64,000 nt of DNA from Vombatus ursinus (GCF_900497805.2 NW_020954581.1:9526227-9590226), one strand, 5' to 3'. Positions 31,560 to 42,769 are shown, counted from the stretch's first letter. The notes: generated by a model from the sequence alone, not told the origin. A program made the numbers and translations.

Positions 31560-32262
31560 TTAAAGGAAAATGTAGCAAAAGAACAAGTTCACTTTGAAAG
31601 TTAGCCTAAGTGATTGGAGAAGAGAAGAGGGAGGGGGTGGAATAGTAGTTGTCAATCTGAAATAAAGAAGACTACCAAAGTAGCAACAGCCAGGGTCTTT
31701 AATTGAAGCAACAGAATTGCAATTCTGGAGACCACTCAGCAACGGAGTACTGGAGTGCCCGGAGGGGACAGGCTTTCAATACACTTCAACAGGGAAGGAA
31801 TCTCATGGAAGGCACAGCTTCTTGAAGCTGTTACACAAGTTATTTTGCAAAATAGCCTAATGTCCATAGAGAATGCTGGGGAGATGCCCAGAGTGGTGAC
31901 ATCTGGTCAGAACAGCAGGCTCTAGGTGCAGCAACAGGGAGTTTCCAGAGAAACCACAATACAGTTCCAATGGGTTCAAACCTGCTCCAACCCTAGGGTC
32001 AAAGTCAGGTAGCCCCTCTGATGACTGCATTCAACAGTGTCTATGACTTGAAGGGCTAGTATGCGGGAAATAGATTTTTTCTACTTAATACCACAGGGAA
32101 GAATTTAGAGCCATGGGCTGAAGTTGCAGGGGCAAATTTCAGTTCAGTGTAGGAAAAAACTAAAACAATAGGTATTATCTAAAAGTGGAATTTGTTGCCC
32201 AGGGTGGTAGTGGGTTCCCCTTCACTGGATGTCTTCAGCTGTAGGCCCAATGACCATTTTTT
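31560..32262 (+). mobile_element. CR1/L3 3' region, sense (second half clear)
   Basis: 32095-32262 matches the CR1/L3 3' region: agagccatgggctgaagttg, tctaaaagtggaatttgttg, cccagggtggtagtgggttc, ccccttcactggatgtcttc. The earlier part (31560-32090) is too worn to place firmly and may include unrelated sequence. Confidence 0.6.
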
Positions 32263-32269
32263 GCAATGC

Positions 32270-32670
32270 AATGCATTCCCAATCAACAAGGACTTACTAA
32301 ATGTCTTCTCTGTGCAAGCACTGAGGATGCAAAGACAAAAGGAAAAACTGCCCAAGCCCTCAAAGAGTTTACATTCCACTGGGGATATGCAACACATAAA
32401 CATATAAGCAGGTATACAACAATTTAAGGAGGGAGAGAGCTGAAACCACTCCAGCTATCAGGGAAGACTTCCCATAAGAGGTGACCCACAAACTTGTTGA
32501 GCCTCGGAGGAAGCAAGAGATGATAGAATGGAGGGGTGAGGTTAGAGAGCATTCCAAGCAAGGGAGATATATCTCCTGTGAAAAGACAGAGATGGGAGAC
32601 AGAAAGCTAAGTTTGTGTAATAGCAAGTAAAACAGTTTGGCTGGAAGACAGAAGGCACCTAGCATGCAGA
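32270..32670 (-). mobile_element. L2 LINE, antisense
   Basis: Reads aatcaacaaggacttactaa, gcaagcactgaggatgcaaa, ccctcaaagagtttacattc and attccaagcaagggagatat. It follows the CR1/L3 terminus at once. Confidence 0.75.
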
Positions 32671-32689
32671 GGAAGGCAAACTGGCTTTG

Positions 32690-32751
32690 GAGAGAGAGGA
32701 CCCAGGTCCTTCTAATGCTTACTAGATGTGTGACCTTGAACAAATCACTTT

Positions 32752-32782
<31 letters not shown>

Positions 32783-33085
32783 TTAAGTGTTTATTAAGTG
32801 CTTACTATGTCCTAGGCACTATGTCAAGTGCTTTTCAAATATATCTCATTTAATCCTCACAACAACCATGGAAGGTTGTGCTCTTATCATTTACAGTTGA
32901 GGAAATCGAGGCAGACAAAGGAATTTGTCCGGGGTCCCACAGCTGTCTGAGACTGGATTTGCTCAGCACTCTAGCCATTGCTCCACAAGTTGCCTCAGAG
33001 TCTTCATATGAGGGGATTGAACTAAATGGCCTCTGGTTCTAGAGATTTCCCATCTAGAATTGTGTCTCTATGCCCTCAATTACAG
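32690..33085 (+). mobile_element. MIR3 split by (CA)n and an antisense MIR
   Basis: MIR3 head 32690-32753 (actagatgtgtgaccttgaa) and tail 33000-33085 (ttgaactaaatggcctctgg) flank a CA tract (32754-32782) and an antisense MIR (32783-32998: agtgcttactatgtcctagg, tcctcacaacaaccatggaa, cagttgaggaaatcgaggca). Confidence 0.8.
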
Positions 33086-34230
33086 TGCTATGATCCCATG
33101 AATTATAGTTCCAGTTGTGTGGAGGACGAGATGGCTTCTTATATCCCTTCCAAATCTAAATTCAGTGATTTAAATCTTATTCTGAGTCTGAAAAATCAGT
33201 GTTCATTAATTACACCCGAACAATGATAATTACCATTAGAGTTTGCAAACAATTGCTGTTCCTTCGATACTTCAGAATTTTAGTATATGAGACAACATGC
33301 CCTTCAATTCAATGTATGGTAGGGTCCTTTCTTCCCAGATGGTTCCAGTGCTTGATTTCACTTTGTCAGCATGATCTACCATCCATCCACCCCCATTGGT
33401 AAATATTTCCTCTCCTCTATGTAAAAACATTTGGTGCTAATGAAGGCACGACAATTGAAACAAGCAGATAGAAATTGTCTGTATTTCAAGTCAGACAATT
33501 GGAAACAACCAGAGGCTTACATCAGATGGGACAGCACTAAGGAGCAAAGTGGGTAGCAGGTTCCTGCTTGTACAAGACCTTCAAAAACACATTGTAATGA
33601 TAGAACATTTATCCAAAAAGAATCCTCTGAGAGCTAGATAAACCCTTTCTTAACTAGATAAGCGAGGTGGATTGCATCATCCTCATTTTCTAGATGGAGA
33701 AAACAAGACTGTAAAGATAAGGCACAGACAGTAAATTAGGCATGAAGGCCAAGGATAAAAGATTTCTTAGCCCACCCAGTATATCTCGATTTCATTGCAT
33801 GACATCATACTGCGTAAAACTCAGTATTAGAATTAGGCATCATTGTGGTCATGAAGGAAGGAAAAAGTGAGCTGCTGGTTCTGTAGAAACATGGAAAGGA
33901 TGGGGAAGTGGCAATTCAGAAAATTGGGGGAGTGGCATTTCAAAAATGTGGTATGGCAACATGAGTGTCTATTACATAGTCTAGTTGTTAATAGAGTATG
34001 ATCTATAGGAATATATGTCATGTCTTATTTAATTTGTAATTTTCCCCCATCATATTGAGCATTCACTGATTTTTTAACCATATGACTCAATAGAATAAAA
34101 TGAAATTTTGAAGACTCCTCAAACAAAAGATGTGCCATATATTCATTAAAATATGACTCTGGAGTTAACTTTTTTCAATGATCAATAATATATTGGCATC
34201 ATCTATAAAATGAGGAAGTTGGATGACAGG
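33086..34230. other. mostly unique sequence
   Basis: 33190-33440 is non-repetitive (cattaattacacccgaacaa, tgctgttccttcgatacttc) and may be conserved. 33660-33780 may be a very worn antisense MIR. Nothing else recognised. Confidence 0.35.
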
Positions 34231-34234
34231 CTCA

Positions 34235-34410
34235 CAGAATCATAAGTCTAAAGCTGGAATGAATATTGGAGACCATCCAGGGCAACCCTCTCATTTTCTA
34301 GATGAGGAAACTGAGGCCTAGTGAGGTTAAAATATGATTTGCCAAATTTTCAACAGTCAATGTCAGAAGCAGGGTTTGAAACCAAGTTCTCTGATTCTTT
34401 CCATTATTAA
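34235..34410 (-). mobile_element. MIR3-type SINE, antisense
   Basis: Reads aatcataagtctaaagctgg, gagaccatccagggcaaccc and gatgaggaaactgaggccta. Confidence 0.85.
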
Positions 34411-34654
34411 AGAGGAAACAAATGTTCATGAATGGTGTTGGCCATTATCATGGAGGCTACTTTGGGTAAACTCAAAATAAAATAATCTGTGTGGCTGGTA
34501 AAGTTTTCCAAGTGCTATTATTCATGCATTTTACTCATTACATGGAGCTCTGTCAAACTACTACCCAACAACATCTCTAGCAACACGATGGCAAAACAAA
34601 CTGGATGAAAGAAACATATTCCTCAGACTAGGATGTGCATGCAGATAGATAGAC

Positions 34655-34870
34655 TGTCCACTGAAGCATTCTGTATAGGGACGTAGAGAGAATAGAGGTA
34701 GATATAGAGATGAAGAGAGAGGTAGAAAGAGAGAAAAATAGAAATGGATATGAAATGTGGAGATGGATTAGATACCTAGTCGTATCTATGTCTACACATA
34801 CATGTTTATATGCACAAATGTGTACATACATGTACATACAAGCATTACATACATCTATGTATATGTAGGT
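34655..34870. repeat. degenerate tandem GATA/TACA tract
   Basis: Imperfect gagagata, atagaaat, tacatacatg and tgtatatg units. A 94-codon minus-strand frame over it is an artefact. Confidence 0.75.
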
Positions 34871-35204
34871 GTCTATTAAGTACAAATGACCAAACCTGTC
34901 AAGGGGTTCCATGTATTTAAATTCATTCTATTTGAATTTATAATGATATATAAAATACAGAAAAGATAGCTTTGAGGGTTCTGGGTAAATTCCCTGTGGA
35001 GCAATAATGAGAAAATATAAACAAAAAGGACACAAGAAGGAAAGGCATTGAATGGTTTTCCACTGCCCCAAAGAAGACATCCACCAACATATCAAAACAG
35101 AAGTATTTCCCTCAGAGTCTCACACAGCTCTTCATAGTAAGCACTTTATAGATGTTTACTTAATAACCTCAGTTATATTTGATCATATTCTATAAGATTT
35201 TCAA
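34871..35204. other. no recognisable feature
   Basis: Unique AT-rich sequence. A possible short L2 end lies at 35120-35170. Confidence 0.45.
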
Positions 35205-35722
35205 AGCTACGAAGGTAATAGCTAACATTTATATAGCACTTACTATGTGGCAGGCACTGTGCTAAGTACTTTGCAATTATTATCTTGTTTGATCTTCACA
35301 AGAAACCAGTGCTATTATTATCCTCTTTCCACCTGAGGAAACTGAGGCAGACGGAGATGAAGTGACTTGTCCAGGGTCACACAGCTCATATGTTTCTGAG
35401 ACCATATTTGAATTCAGGTCCCCCTGACTCTGGGGAGGACAGCTAGAAGGCACAGTGGATAGAATGCTGACCCTGAAGTCAGGAAGACCTGAGTTCAAAT
35501 CTGGCCTCAGACACTTACTAGCTGTGTGACCCTGGACAAGTCACTCAACCCTGCCTCAGTTTCTTCATCTGTAAAATGATCTGGAGAAGGAAATGGCAAA
35601 CTATTCCAATATCTTTGCCAAGAAAACCCAAAATGGGGTCATGGCCAGTTGGAGACAACTGAAATGACTCAACGACAACTTGCTAACTCTAGGCCCAGTG
35701 CTCCATTCACTGCTCCACCTCC
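35205..35722 (-). mobile_element. MIR SINE, antisense, split by MAR1
   Basis: Left part 35205-35432 (tagcacttactatgtggcag, gaaactgaggcagacggaga, cagggtcacacagctcatat) and right part 35681-35722 (gctaactctaggcccagtgc, ccattcactgctccacc) are one MIR interrupted by a MAR1-type SINE. Confidence 0.9.
35433..35680 (+). mobile_element. MAR1-type SINE inside MIR
   Basis: Head ggaggacagctagaaggcac, core ctgtgtgaccctggacaagt, RTE-like tail (ttccaatatctttgccaaga, tgaaatgactcaacgacaac). The MIR text gactctgg/aactctag on either side suggests a worn duplication. Confidence 0.92.
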
Positions 35723-35859
35723 ACAAACATAACTTCAAAGACTAGAATCTCTGACTACATCCATGTGCAATTAAAGAGAGAGAGATAGAGAGAGTTCTCC
35801 TCTCCCAAAATATCTCCTCTCCTTCCCTGCTAATACCTGGGATTCTATTGGTGATGATT

Positions 35860-36190
35860 CATAGGATGACAGTTTTAGAAACAGAAGGGATTTCTGAGAT
35901 TTTCTAGTTCCAACTACCTCATTTTACATATTAAGAAACTGAGGCCTGGAGAGATGAAGTGTCTTTCCTAAGGTCACACAGGCAATAAGCTGGGATTCAA
36001 ACCAAATCTCCCTCCAAATCAGTACTTTTTCTACATTCACACAATCCCTTAAATAATTCCATAAAGTTAATCATCTTAAAAATACAAACAAATACTACAG
36101 GGAAGAATGAATCAGTCATCACCAAGCATTTATTCCGTTCCTTCTATGTGCCACTGTGCCAGACACTGCACACACAAGACAAAATCGAAA
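35860..36190 (-). mobile_element. MIR3-type SINE and L2 end, antisense
   Basis: 35860-36035 reads ataggatgacagttttagaa, gaaactgaggcctggagaga and ctaaggtcacacaggcaata. 36115-36190 reads accaagcatttattccgttc and gccagacactgcacacacaa. Confidence 0.8.
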
Positions 36191-36999
36191 CAGTAATAGC
36201 ACATTAAGTTATTTACTCCTTTGTGCAACTGAGTTTTTCAGAAATTTTTCCACTAGTTATCATGGCCTGATGGACTTAGAGAGCATTGGGTATGGAGGTG
36301 AATGAGAGTAGGAAGGAGCTGAGCCAGTGAGAAAGTAAAGGATTATGGGATGCAGTCACGCTAAAGTTTATGTCCTTGACCATTTATTCAGGTCCAGTCT
36401 ACCATAACCTGTGTCCATCTGAAAGCCTTCTTTTGTTTGCATGTGCTCTGTAGTTAGCAAGCATGGGGGATGGTTTTGTTCACTTCATTCTTTTGCCTTG
36501 ATCCTGAATAACTCTGTATGACTCCTTTCACTATGCATTTCTGGAATGGACTCCCAGGGAACCTAGCTAGGGGTTTCCAACATAGGGCTCACCATGTGTC
36601 TCCTCAACTGCTTAAACTTTGGGTAAACATTGTATAGAGTTGCCCCCACAGGGATGGAGAGGAGTTGAACAACATTGAATGGAACTCTTTCCAGAGGGAC
36701 TCATCCAAGTGGATTCACTCATCCCAGGAAGTATAATCTCACATCTGCCACACTATCTCAGCACAGAACGATTTTGCAATTACAAACTATCAAACCAGCA
36801 AACTTGCCCTCTACAGTGAACCCTGACAGAACAACTCCACAAAGCTCATTTCAGAACTCAAAGACTTTCAGCATGTCCCTATAAAATTAGACCAGAATGA
36901 GAAAAGAAGGGAAAGAACAGCAAAGAAGAAGACATAAATATCAAAAGGCATAAAGCCAGAACACGGAAGTGTCTCTGAGTCGTGGGTATTTTATGTCCA
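36191..36999. other. unique sequence, nothing assigned
   Basis: About 800 bases with no LINE or SINE signature and no domain-bearing frame. May include an unrecognised old insertion. Confidence 0.35.
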
Positions 37000-37610
37000 T
37001 CTCATTTACAATATTAGACTAGGTGTAGCTGACTTTATGAAAGCATCTCGATATAGTTCAGCATCCGATAAAACACTTCACCATCTGGCCTCCTCCTATA
37101 TGACACCTACCTCAGTTTTCCCAAACTGATACCAAAAGAGAGCTTATTTGTTTCATAACCTCATCCCCTTTGTCACCTCCCATTGACTGATATCTTATTA
37201 ATGTAACTCCAGAGTGAACTTTCGAGATTCTGAAGAGATGTAAATGATCTAGCTGGCATGACTGCAAAAATATGATAATTGCAGGCAATGAACAAGGGGC
37301 TTGTAATTTTGCCCATTAATGGGACAAATATGCAGACTGTTCTGTCTGTGATGGTTTAATGGCATCAGTTTTATATGCAGGATTTCTAGCATTTCTCATT
37401 TCATGCTGCATCTTTCATATTCTGCAATTAGTCAATTGACCCAAACTGCACTCGGAGGTTTTAAAACCAACCGAGCTTGTGCTAAGCTGCATGCTTCTGG
37501 TTCTCTCTAGATTCTCTGATGGCAGGATTTACTCTTAAAAATGACTCAATAAATTAGGCAGGAAGCACATTTCCATCAGGGGTCACTTCTACATTAAAGG
37601 TAAACTTCCT
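37000..37610. other. repeat-free block, candidate conserved non-coding element
   Basis: Non-repetitive sequence with a 12-base perfect palindrome cccattaatggg at 37312-37323, which is a paired homeodomain-type site. Further words: caatgaacaaggggc (SOX-like), gcaattagtcaattgaccca and gcactcggaggttttaaaac. Its look is that of a developmental enhancer, but no alignment is available. Confidence 0.45.
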
Positions 37611-37634
37611 TGGAAACCAAGCTGAAATCTGGGG

Positions 37635-38055
37635 GATAATTACTAGCACTTCTAGAGTACACTCAGGGTGGCAAAATGCTTTACATGTATTATCTCCTTT
37701 GGTCCTCCCAACAATTATCTCCTTTGGCCCTGGGAGTTAGGTGCTATTATTAGCTTCATTTTTCAGATCGGGAAATTGAGGCTGAGAGAGATTAAATCAG
37801 TTTCCTCATCTGAAAAATGAGGATAATAATAGCACTTACCTACCAAAGTTGTTAAGGAGATCAAATGACATAATAGTTCACTTTGCAAACCTTTAAGTGC
37901 TATATAAAATGTTATTACTGTTAAGTGACTTATCTAAACTGTTATTAGGTGACTTACTTAGGGTCATATAGTCAGTAGGTTTCTGAGTAAGGATTTGAAC
38001 TCAAGACTTTCTGATTCCAAGTTTAGCACTCTATCCACTATGTCACCTCACTGAC
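37635..38055 (-). mobile_element. MIR SINE, antisense, split by a sense MIR
   Basis: Antisense MIR at 37635-37796 (tttacatgtattatctcctt, gaaattgaggctgagagaga) and 37950-38055 (tttgaactcaagactttctg, cactctatccactatgtcac). Insert 37797-37925 is the 3' half of a sense MIR (cagtttcctcatctgaaaaa, acctttaagtgctatataaa). Confidence 0.85.
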
Positions 38056-38059
38056 TCTA

Positions 38060-38820
38060 GGTAAATTATTTCTCTCTACTTGGTCTTGGATTTTGCAATG
38101 CAGATTGGCCCATTTTGAGCTTTTGGTAAAATATGTCCTTCCCTCTTTGGCTACAGAATGTAGCCTGTATATTCCACAAACACTGAGTATACTTCTGAAT
38201 AAAAGATCTATCCAGAAGTGATTCCTATATGATAAATGGCATCAGTGACATCATAAAAATGGTAAAAAGCCAGCATTTTTCTGTTTGGTATCATCCATAT
38301 TTCAGGGGTGCTATTTTTATTGTCATCTTCTCATTTCATCGCTTCTGGAAGGCAGTCTCTTCTGATAAACCCCATTTATCTCTGTATGTGAAGTTGTTCG
38401 GACAAGCACTTTATTATATTGGACTTTCTAAACATTCACTCGAGGTGGCGATTCAGATACCTTGGGGATGGATAACCATCATTGGGCAACAAAAACTCAC
38501 TCAGGGTGTCATCGTTTACCCTCTTCTTTCCTGTCCTCTACAGCTATTTTGGCTTCTCCCAAACCAATCACCACAACTATGTTTTTTCCAATACCACAGG
38601 ACAATGTGACTCTACATTGGTAGGAGTAGCACACTACACATGTATGCGTGTACGTTCACACAAGCTGTTGTAAGGACTTTGCTATAAATGTAGCAGTTGA
38701 GGCAGATATCAAAAAAAAAAATACAAGAAGATCAGGAATAGCAAGATATATATGTTGGTGCTAACAATCTAGTCACTGCATTTCAATTATCCAAAAGGGT
38801 TGAATAGATGTTCAAACAGA
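38060..38820. other. unique sequence
   Basis: Contains a 126-codon plus-strand frame (38229-38609) with hydrophobic stretches but no recognisable domain, splice context or homologue. I regard it as chance. The block itself is repeat-free. Confidence 0.35.
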
Positions 38821-38824
38821 GCAA

Positions 38825-39180
38825 AGGGATAATATGTATAGAGTTCTTTTCAAACCTTTTTAAAATTGCTATATAACAGTGAGCTCCTATGATTTACAAG
38901 GATTGGACTAGATCAGAGGCGTCAGAGATAATGACACATAATACACTCATCACTCCCAAATGCAGCTGAATCAGATTAAAAAGTAATTGGAAAATGTTTA
39001 ACAAAATAAATAAAAATACAGTAGAACACAGACAGTGTTAATATGTGGTTTTCCAAATTAATATATGACCAGCAGGGATCCTTCTGGATGATTTAGTGCC
39101 CACCCTTTCTACTTGAGTATGGCCCCACTGAACTAGATGACCTATAAGTTCTCTCCAGCTCTAAATCTGTGAACCTATCA
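38825..39180 (+). mobile_element. MIR end and MIR3, split by a hAT-like element
   Basis: 38825-38885 has the MIR 3' text. MIR3 text runs from ggattggactagat (ending at 38913) and resumes at 39131 with aactagatgacctataagtt, ctctccagctctaaatctgt. The insert is the hAT-like element at 38914-39130. Confidence 0.8.
38914..39130. mobile_element. short hAT-like DNA transposon (copy 2) with TSD
   Basis: 217 bases, starting CAGAGGCGTCAGAGAT and ending GTATGGCCCCACTG, which are imperfect inverted ends. It is flanked by an 8-base duplication with one mismatch, gactagat (38906-38913) and aactagat (39131-39138), the size expected for hAT. Its interior is the reverse of copy 1 (attggaaaatgtttaacaaa, gttaatatgtggttttccaa). 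Confidence 0.88.
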
Positions 39181-39184
39181 TATT

Positions 39185-39375
39185 CTTATTACAGTCTTAG
39201 AGAGCTGAATAGAGCCCTGAGGGACTGTGTTTCTTGCCTAAGGTCACAAAATCTAAAGTCTCTAGGCAGATCTCTAAGAGGACTAGTTGCCAAGAAGTTG
39301 CTAACCCAATTGTCAGAGAGAGTTCTTCACCAGAGATTTTCTTGTACCAATGAAATCATAGGTCTAAATCCTATA
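39185..39375. mobile_element. MON-type SINE pieces, (-) then (+)
   Basis: 39185-39245 reads antisense (cagtcttagagagctgaata). 39250-39375 carries the sense tail (ctaggcagatctctaagagg, gtaccaatgaaatcataggt). Confidence 0.6.
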
Positions 39376-39461
39376 TTATCATTGACAACAAAATGCAACA
39401 TAGAGAAGATTGTATTCATAATGTGCAATGTAACATATACAGTCTTTTTTATTTCTTTTTT

Positions 39462-39753
39462 AAGATTGGGTCTCTCTATTTCACACAGGCTGGAAGTGTA
39501 ATGGCTAATGATAAGCTAATCTCATTACTAATAGGCATTTGGGCTGAATTGTCCTTCCTTAGGCAGCCTGGTAGCACCTGTTCCTGCTGGTTCACCCCGT
39601 TACCATATTGGTGGCATACACTAAGTATGAACTTAGTATAGACACCTGATCAGCCTAGCCCTCTGCAACTCAGAATTCCAAAACTCAAAGAGATCTGGCC
39701 AGCTTCAGCCTCCCTGGTACCAGGGGCCACAGGTATTTCCAGCCACTCCTGGC
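39462..39753 (-). pseudogene. 7SL (SRP) RNA retropseudogene, near full length
   Basis: The minus strand runs collinear with vertebrate 7SL RNA. It starts near 39753 (gccaggagtggctgg for the usual gccgggcgcggtggc), passes accagggaggctgaagctgg, ctgatcaggtgtctatacta and caatatggtaacggggtgaa, and continues through ctgcctaaggaag and cattacacttccagcctgtg to atagagagacccaatctt. An A-rich stretch follows (T-rich at 39440-39461 on the plus strand), so it is a LINE-mobilised copy. About 292 bases, against roughly 300 for 7SL. Many substitutions and CpG losses make it a dead copy. It is not an Alu: the S domain is present. Confidence 0.93.
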
Positions 39754-39767
39754 TATGTTTTTCAATG

Positions 39768-39885
39768 AACAAAAATCAATTTTCTCTACCTTACATCTTT
39801 GCTTCCCCCTGCCCCCTCATTAAGAAAGAAAAAGGAAAAGAAAATCCTTGTAACAAATAACCATAGTAGATAATAAATTCTCACA
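39768..39885 (-). repeat. unassigned dispersed repeat, antisense copy
   Basis: ccccctcattaagaaagaaa and tccttgtaacaaataaccat match the reverse complement of the stretch at about 60735-60830 (aatatatttgttacaaaagt, ttctgtaatgaggggagatt). Shared family, identity unknown. Confidence 0.5.
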
Positions 39886-40311
39886 TTTATCTGTGTCTCT
39901 CTCTCCATCAAAGATCACCAAGAGTTTTTAGAACCACAGGCCATGCTTGCTCTCCCTATGATTCAGCACATGGACTTACTATTCCAGATTGGCCTATTAG
40001 TTTGGTCATTTTTATGATTAGAGGCATTTGTGGAATCCAAGAGAAGACTCCAAATAATCATAAAGACCTTTGAGAATCTTCAAAATACTACCACATTCGT
40101 TGGACAAAAGCTCTTTTTTTTCTCAGAAATCCATATTATCACGTCAACCTCCTTTGGCCACAGACAGAAAGCTTTTATTACACATTTGTGATGAGCTTGG
40201 CTGAGAACAGTAAGATTGATGGAAAAGGTTACAGCGTGTACATGGTGTCTTTATAACACTGAGCCACTACTATCCCTTTCTTAATGACAGTAAAAACTTA
40301 GATCTCATTCA
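39886..40311. other. no recognisable feature
   Basis: Unique sequence. No supported gene or repeat. Confidence 0.45.
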
Positions 40312-40395
40312 CCATTGCTGTTGTTATTGCTGTTCAGTTGTGGTTGACTCTCCATGACCCCATTTGGAATTTTCTTGGCAAAGATATCCACCAGC
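40312..40395 (-). mobile_element. MAR1/RTE tail fragment, antisense
   Basis: Only the RTE-like tail is present: gctgttcagttgtggttgac, ccatttggaattttcttggc, aaagatatccacc. It could derive from a MAR1 SINE or from the LINE itself. Confidence 0.75.
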
Positions 40396-40775
40396 AATTT
40401 TAGACTGGAGGGCTTGTCAAATACCAACATTAAAATGCACCAAATAACAGGCCTGAGGTAAGTGTTGTTCACACCCTTTCACTAGATGCAGAAACAGAAA
40501 TCTTTCAAGTAGCATAATCAATATTTGTGACCTGCATGGCCTGTTCTATTTCTTAGCATCATAAAAGAAATGATCAATATTATCAGAGTTAACACACACT
40601 TTTTACAAATTTGACTTGAAATTCATGCGAGTACAAAAATAATCGATGTGGAGGTGCACTTAATTTTGAGATAAAATATTTCAAATTTGAATATCCCCAA
40701 GTTATTCAGGAAACTGATATTGCCTTCATCAGGTAGGCTTGTATCTATAAACAAATATTTGCATATAGATGATAT
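40396..40775. other. no recognisable feature
   Basis: Unique AT-rich sequence. Confidence 0.45.
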
Positions 40776-40777
40776 AT

Positions 40778-40980
40778 GAGCGGCAGCATAGCAAAGTGAA
40801 GAGAAGGTCAGTTTTAAAGCAATGAAGACATGGGTTCAAGTCTCACCTCTAAGACATTCTAACTGGATGACAGACCCTGGATGAGCACTCTCAGCACGCC
40901 AAGGCAAATCTCTAGATTGCAGAGAAGATGTTGGTAGAGGGAAGTTTCAATGAAACTACACATCCAATTTCTATCTTTTA
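40778..40980 (+). mobile_element. MON-type SINE, sense
   Basis: Head gcggcagcatagcaaagtga, core catgggttcaagtctcacct, tail ggcaaatctctagattgcag, gatgttggtagagggaagtt. Confidence 0.8.
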
Positions 40981-40999
40981 TAATACATATCTCAAGAAA

Positions 41000-41995
41000 T
41001 TTTAAAAATCACCCGAGTGCCTTATTTGTGCCCTACATTAAGCTAGGTCCAATAGGATATATAAGAATGTCTTATAAGGACATTCCAACCTAGGTAGGAA
41101 GAGATGACCAAAAAAGAGATTGACTTTATTACAACTTGGTATTATGAGACCTCATAAGTCAATTATCATCCCCAAATGAGTGGCATAGATGATAACTATC
41201 ATGAGATTTCTGGAGAGGAAATCACTTCTGACTAAGATAGACTTGAAAGTCTTTATGGAAGAGGTGGAATTTGGGCTGTATTTTAAATGATAGAGAAAAG
41301 TCATCAAGATTAAAAAATTCAAAATATTCAGGCCATGTTGGCAGCCCAGTGACTGGAATTTGAAGGGAAGTGGGGAAGGAGAGAAGCAGGTTTAAAAAAA
41401 AAGATGACCTTATAGTCCCTTCCAGTTCTAACATTCTATTATTCCATGTGTTGCAAGACACACAAAATGCCAACTGATTATCCATTCTAAGATATTCAGC
41501 AAGCAATTGGAAATGCAGCTGTGATATTCAGGACAGGTGTCATCTAATCAACAAGCATTTATTAAGAACTTATTATGTGCCAGGGGATGCAACAAAAAGA
41601 AAAATCTCTGCCCTCAAGGACCTTACATTCTAATGGGGGAGACAACATAAATATATATGTATATATGCATGTATGTATGTGTATATGTGTGTATGTATGT
41701 AGTTATTTAAGTTAACCTTAGAAGGGCAGGCACTGGGGACCAGTAATAGACTCCTGTAGAAGACAGTGCTTGAGCTGAATCTTGAAGGAACCAAGGATTC
41801 TAAAAGGCAGATATAAGGAGCCAGAGAATTCCAGACATTGGGGAGACCAATGGAAAGTCGTGGAGGAAGGAGATAAAGTGGCATGGGTGAGGAACAGTAA
41901 GTAGACCAGGTCAGAGTAGGAGCTATAAATTTGGAAGTTATTATTGTTGACATAAAGCTCTGGAAGTGGATACCCACTCTTGAAAGGAAGTATTA
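41000..41995 (-). mobile_element. L2 LINE segments, antisense
   Basis: 41000-41100 and 41200-41400 are worn L2 body pieces (gaaagtctttatggaagagg). 41400-41450 has a MIR3 end (cccttccagttctaacattc). 41530-41995 is a clear L2 terminus and body (aacaagcatttattaagaac, ccctcaaggaccttacattc, gaattccagacattggggag) with an ATGT microsatellite at about 41650-41705. Confidence 0.8.
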
Positions 41996-42084
41996 ACAAA
42001 TCTGATCATATTGGTAGGAGGATGCCCAGCATGAAGGGACCTAAAACTTTACCATACAAGGCTCAACCAAAATAAACATGGATT

Positions 42085-42765
42085 TTTACTACTAATAATA
42101 ATAATAAAAATAATAAGGCTAGTTTTAGTTTTAGTTTTAGTCCTTCAAATACTTGAAGGACTGTTACCTTAAAAAAGGCTGAAACTTATTCTGGGTGGTA
42201 CTAGAAAGCAGCACTGATTCCAATAGTTTGAAACTATATATTTCCTAGGGAGGAATATTTTGACTCAGTATGATGAAGAGATATGACAAGTAGGTAGTGC
42301 CATATATTTCATGCTGAACCTGAAATCAGGAAGTCCTAAGTTCAAATACACTTTCAGACACTTGCTGTGTGACCCTGGGCAAATCATTTAAACACTGTCT
42401 GCCTCAGTTCATCTATAAAAAAAAAAATAGAGATAATAATAGCACCTACCCTCAGGGTTGTTTTGAGGATAAAATAAGATAATATTTATAAAGTGCTTGG
42501 CAAACCTTAAATCGCTATGTAAATTCTAGCCATTACTATAATAATAATTGTTATTATTATTATTCCCAATAAATAGAGCCATCCAAAAAAAAGAAATGGG
42601 CTGTCTCATGAGGTAATGAGTGCTCTTTCACTGTAGGTATGTAAGCAGAGGCTGGATGACCTTTCAGAGATCTCTTAGAGAGGATCCTTTCATAGACTAG
42701 ATGTTTGGACAAGTTGTACCAGTCGACCTCTAAGTCCCCTTCCAACACCACAGTTCTATGATTAA
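42085..42765 (+). mobile_element. CR1/L3 3' region, sense, split by MIR
   Basis: Left part 42130-42270 (agtccttcaaatacttgaag). Right part 42545-42765 (agaaatgggctgtctcatga, gcagaggctggatgaccttt, cttccaacaccacagttcta, tgatt) is the CR1/L3 terminus. The sense MIR between them spans 42285-42540 (tgctgtgtgaccctgggcaa, gggttgttttgaggataaaa). A tagtttt run lies at 42117-42140. Confidence 0.85.
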
Positions 42766-42769
42766 ATAT

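Noticed and set aside
32369-32743. 124-codon minus-strand frame
   Set aside because: Lies in antisense of the L2 copy and a MIR3. The complementary strand carries the repeat signature.
38229-38609. 126-codon open frame with hydrophobic segments
   Set aside because: No recognisable domain, no splice context, and a second overlapping frame of similar quality in another phase. Likely chance in AT-rich DNA.
39462-39753. Alu-like SINE
   Set aside because: The 7SL S domain, absent from Alu and B1, is present, so it is a 7SL retropseudogene.
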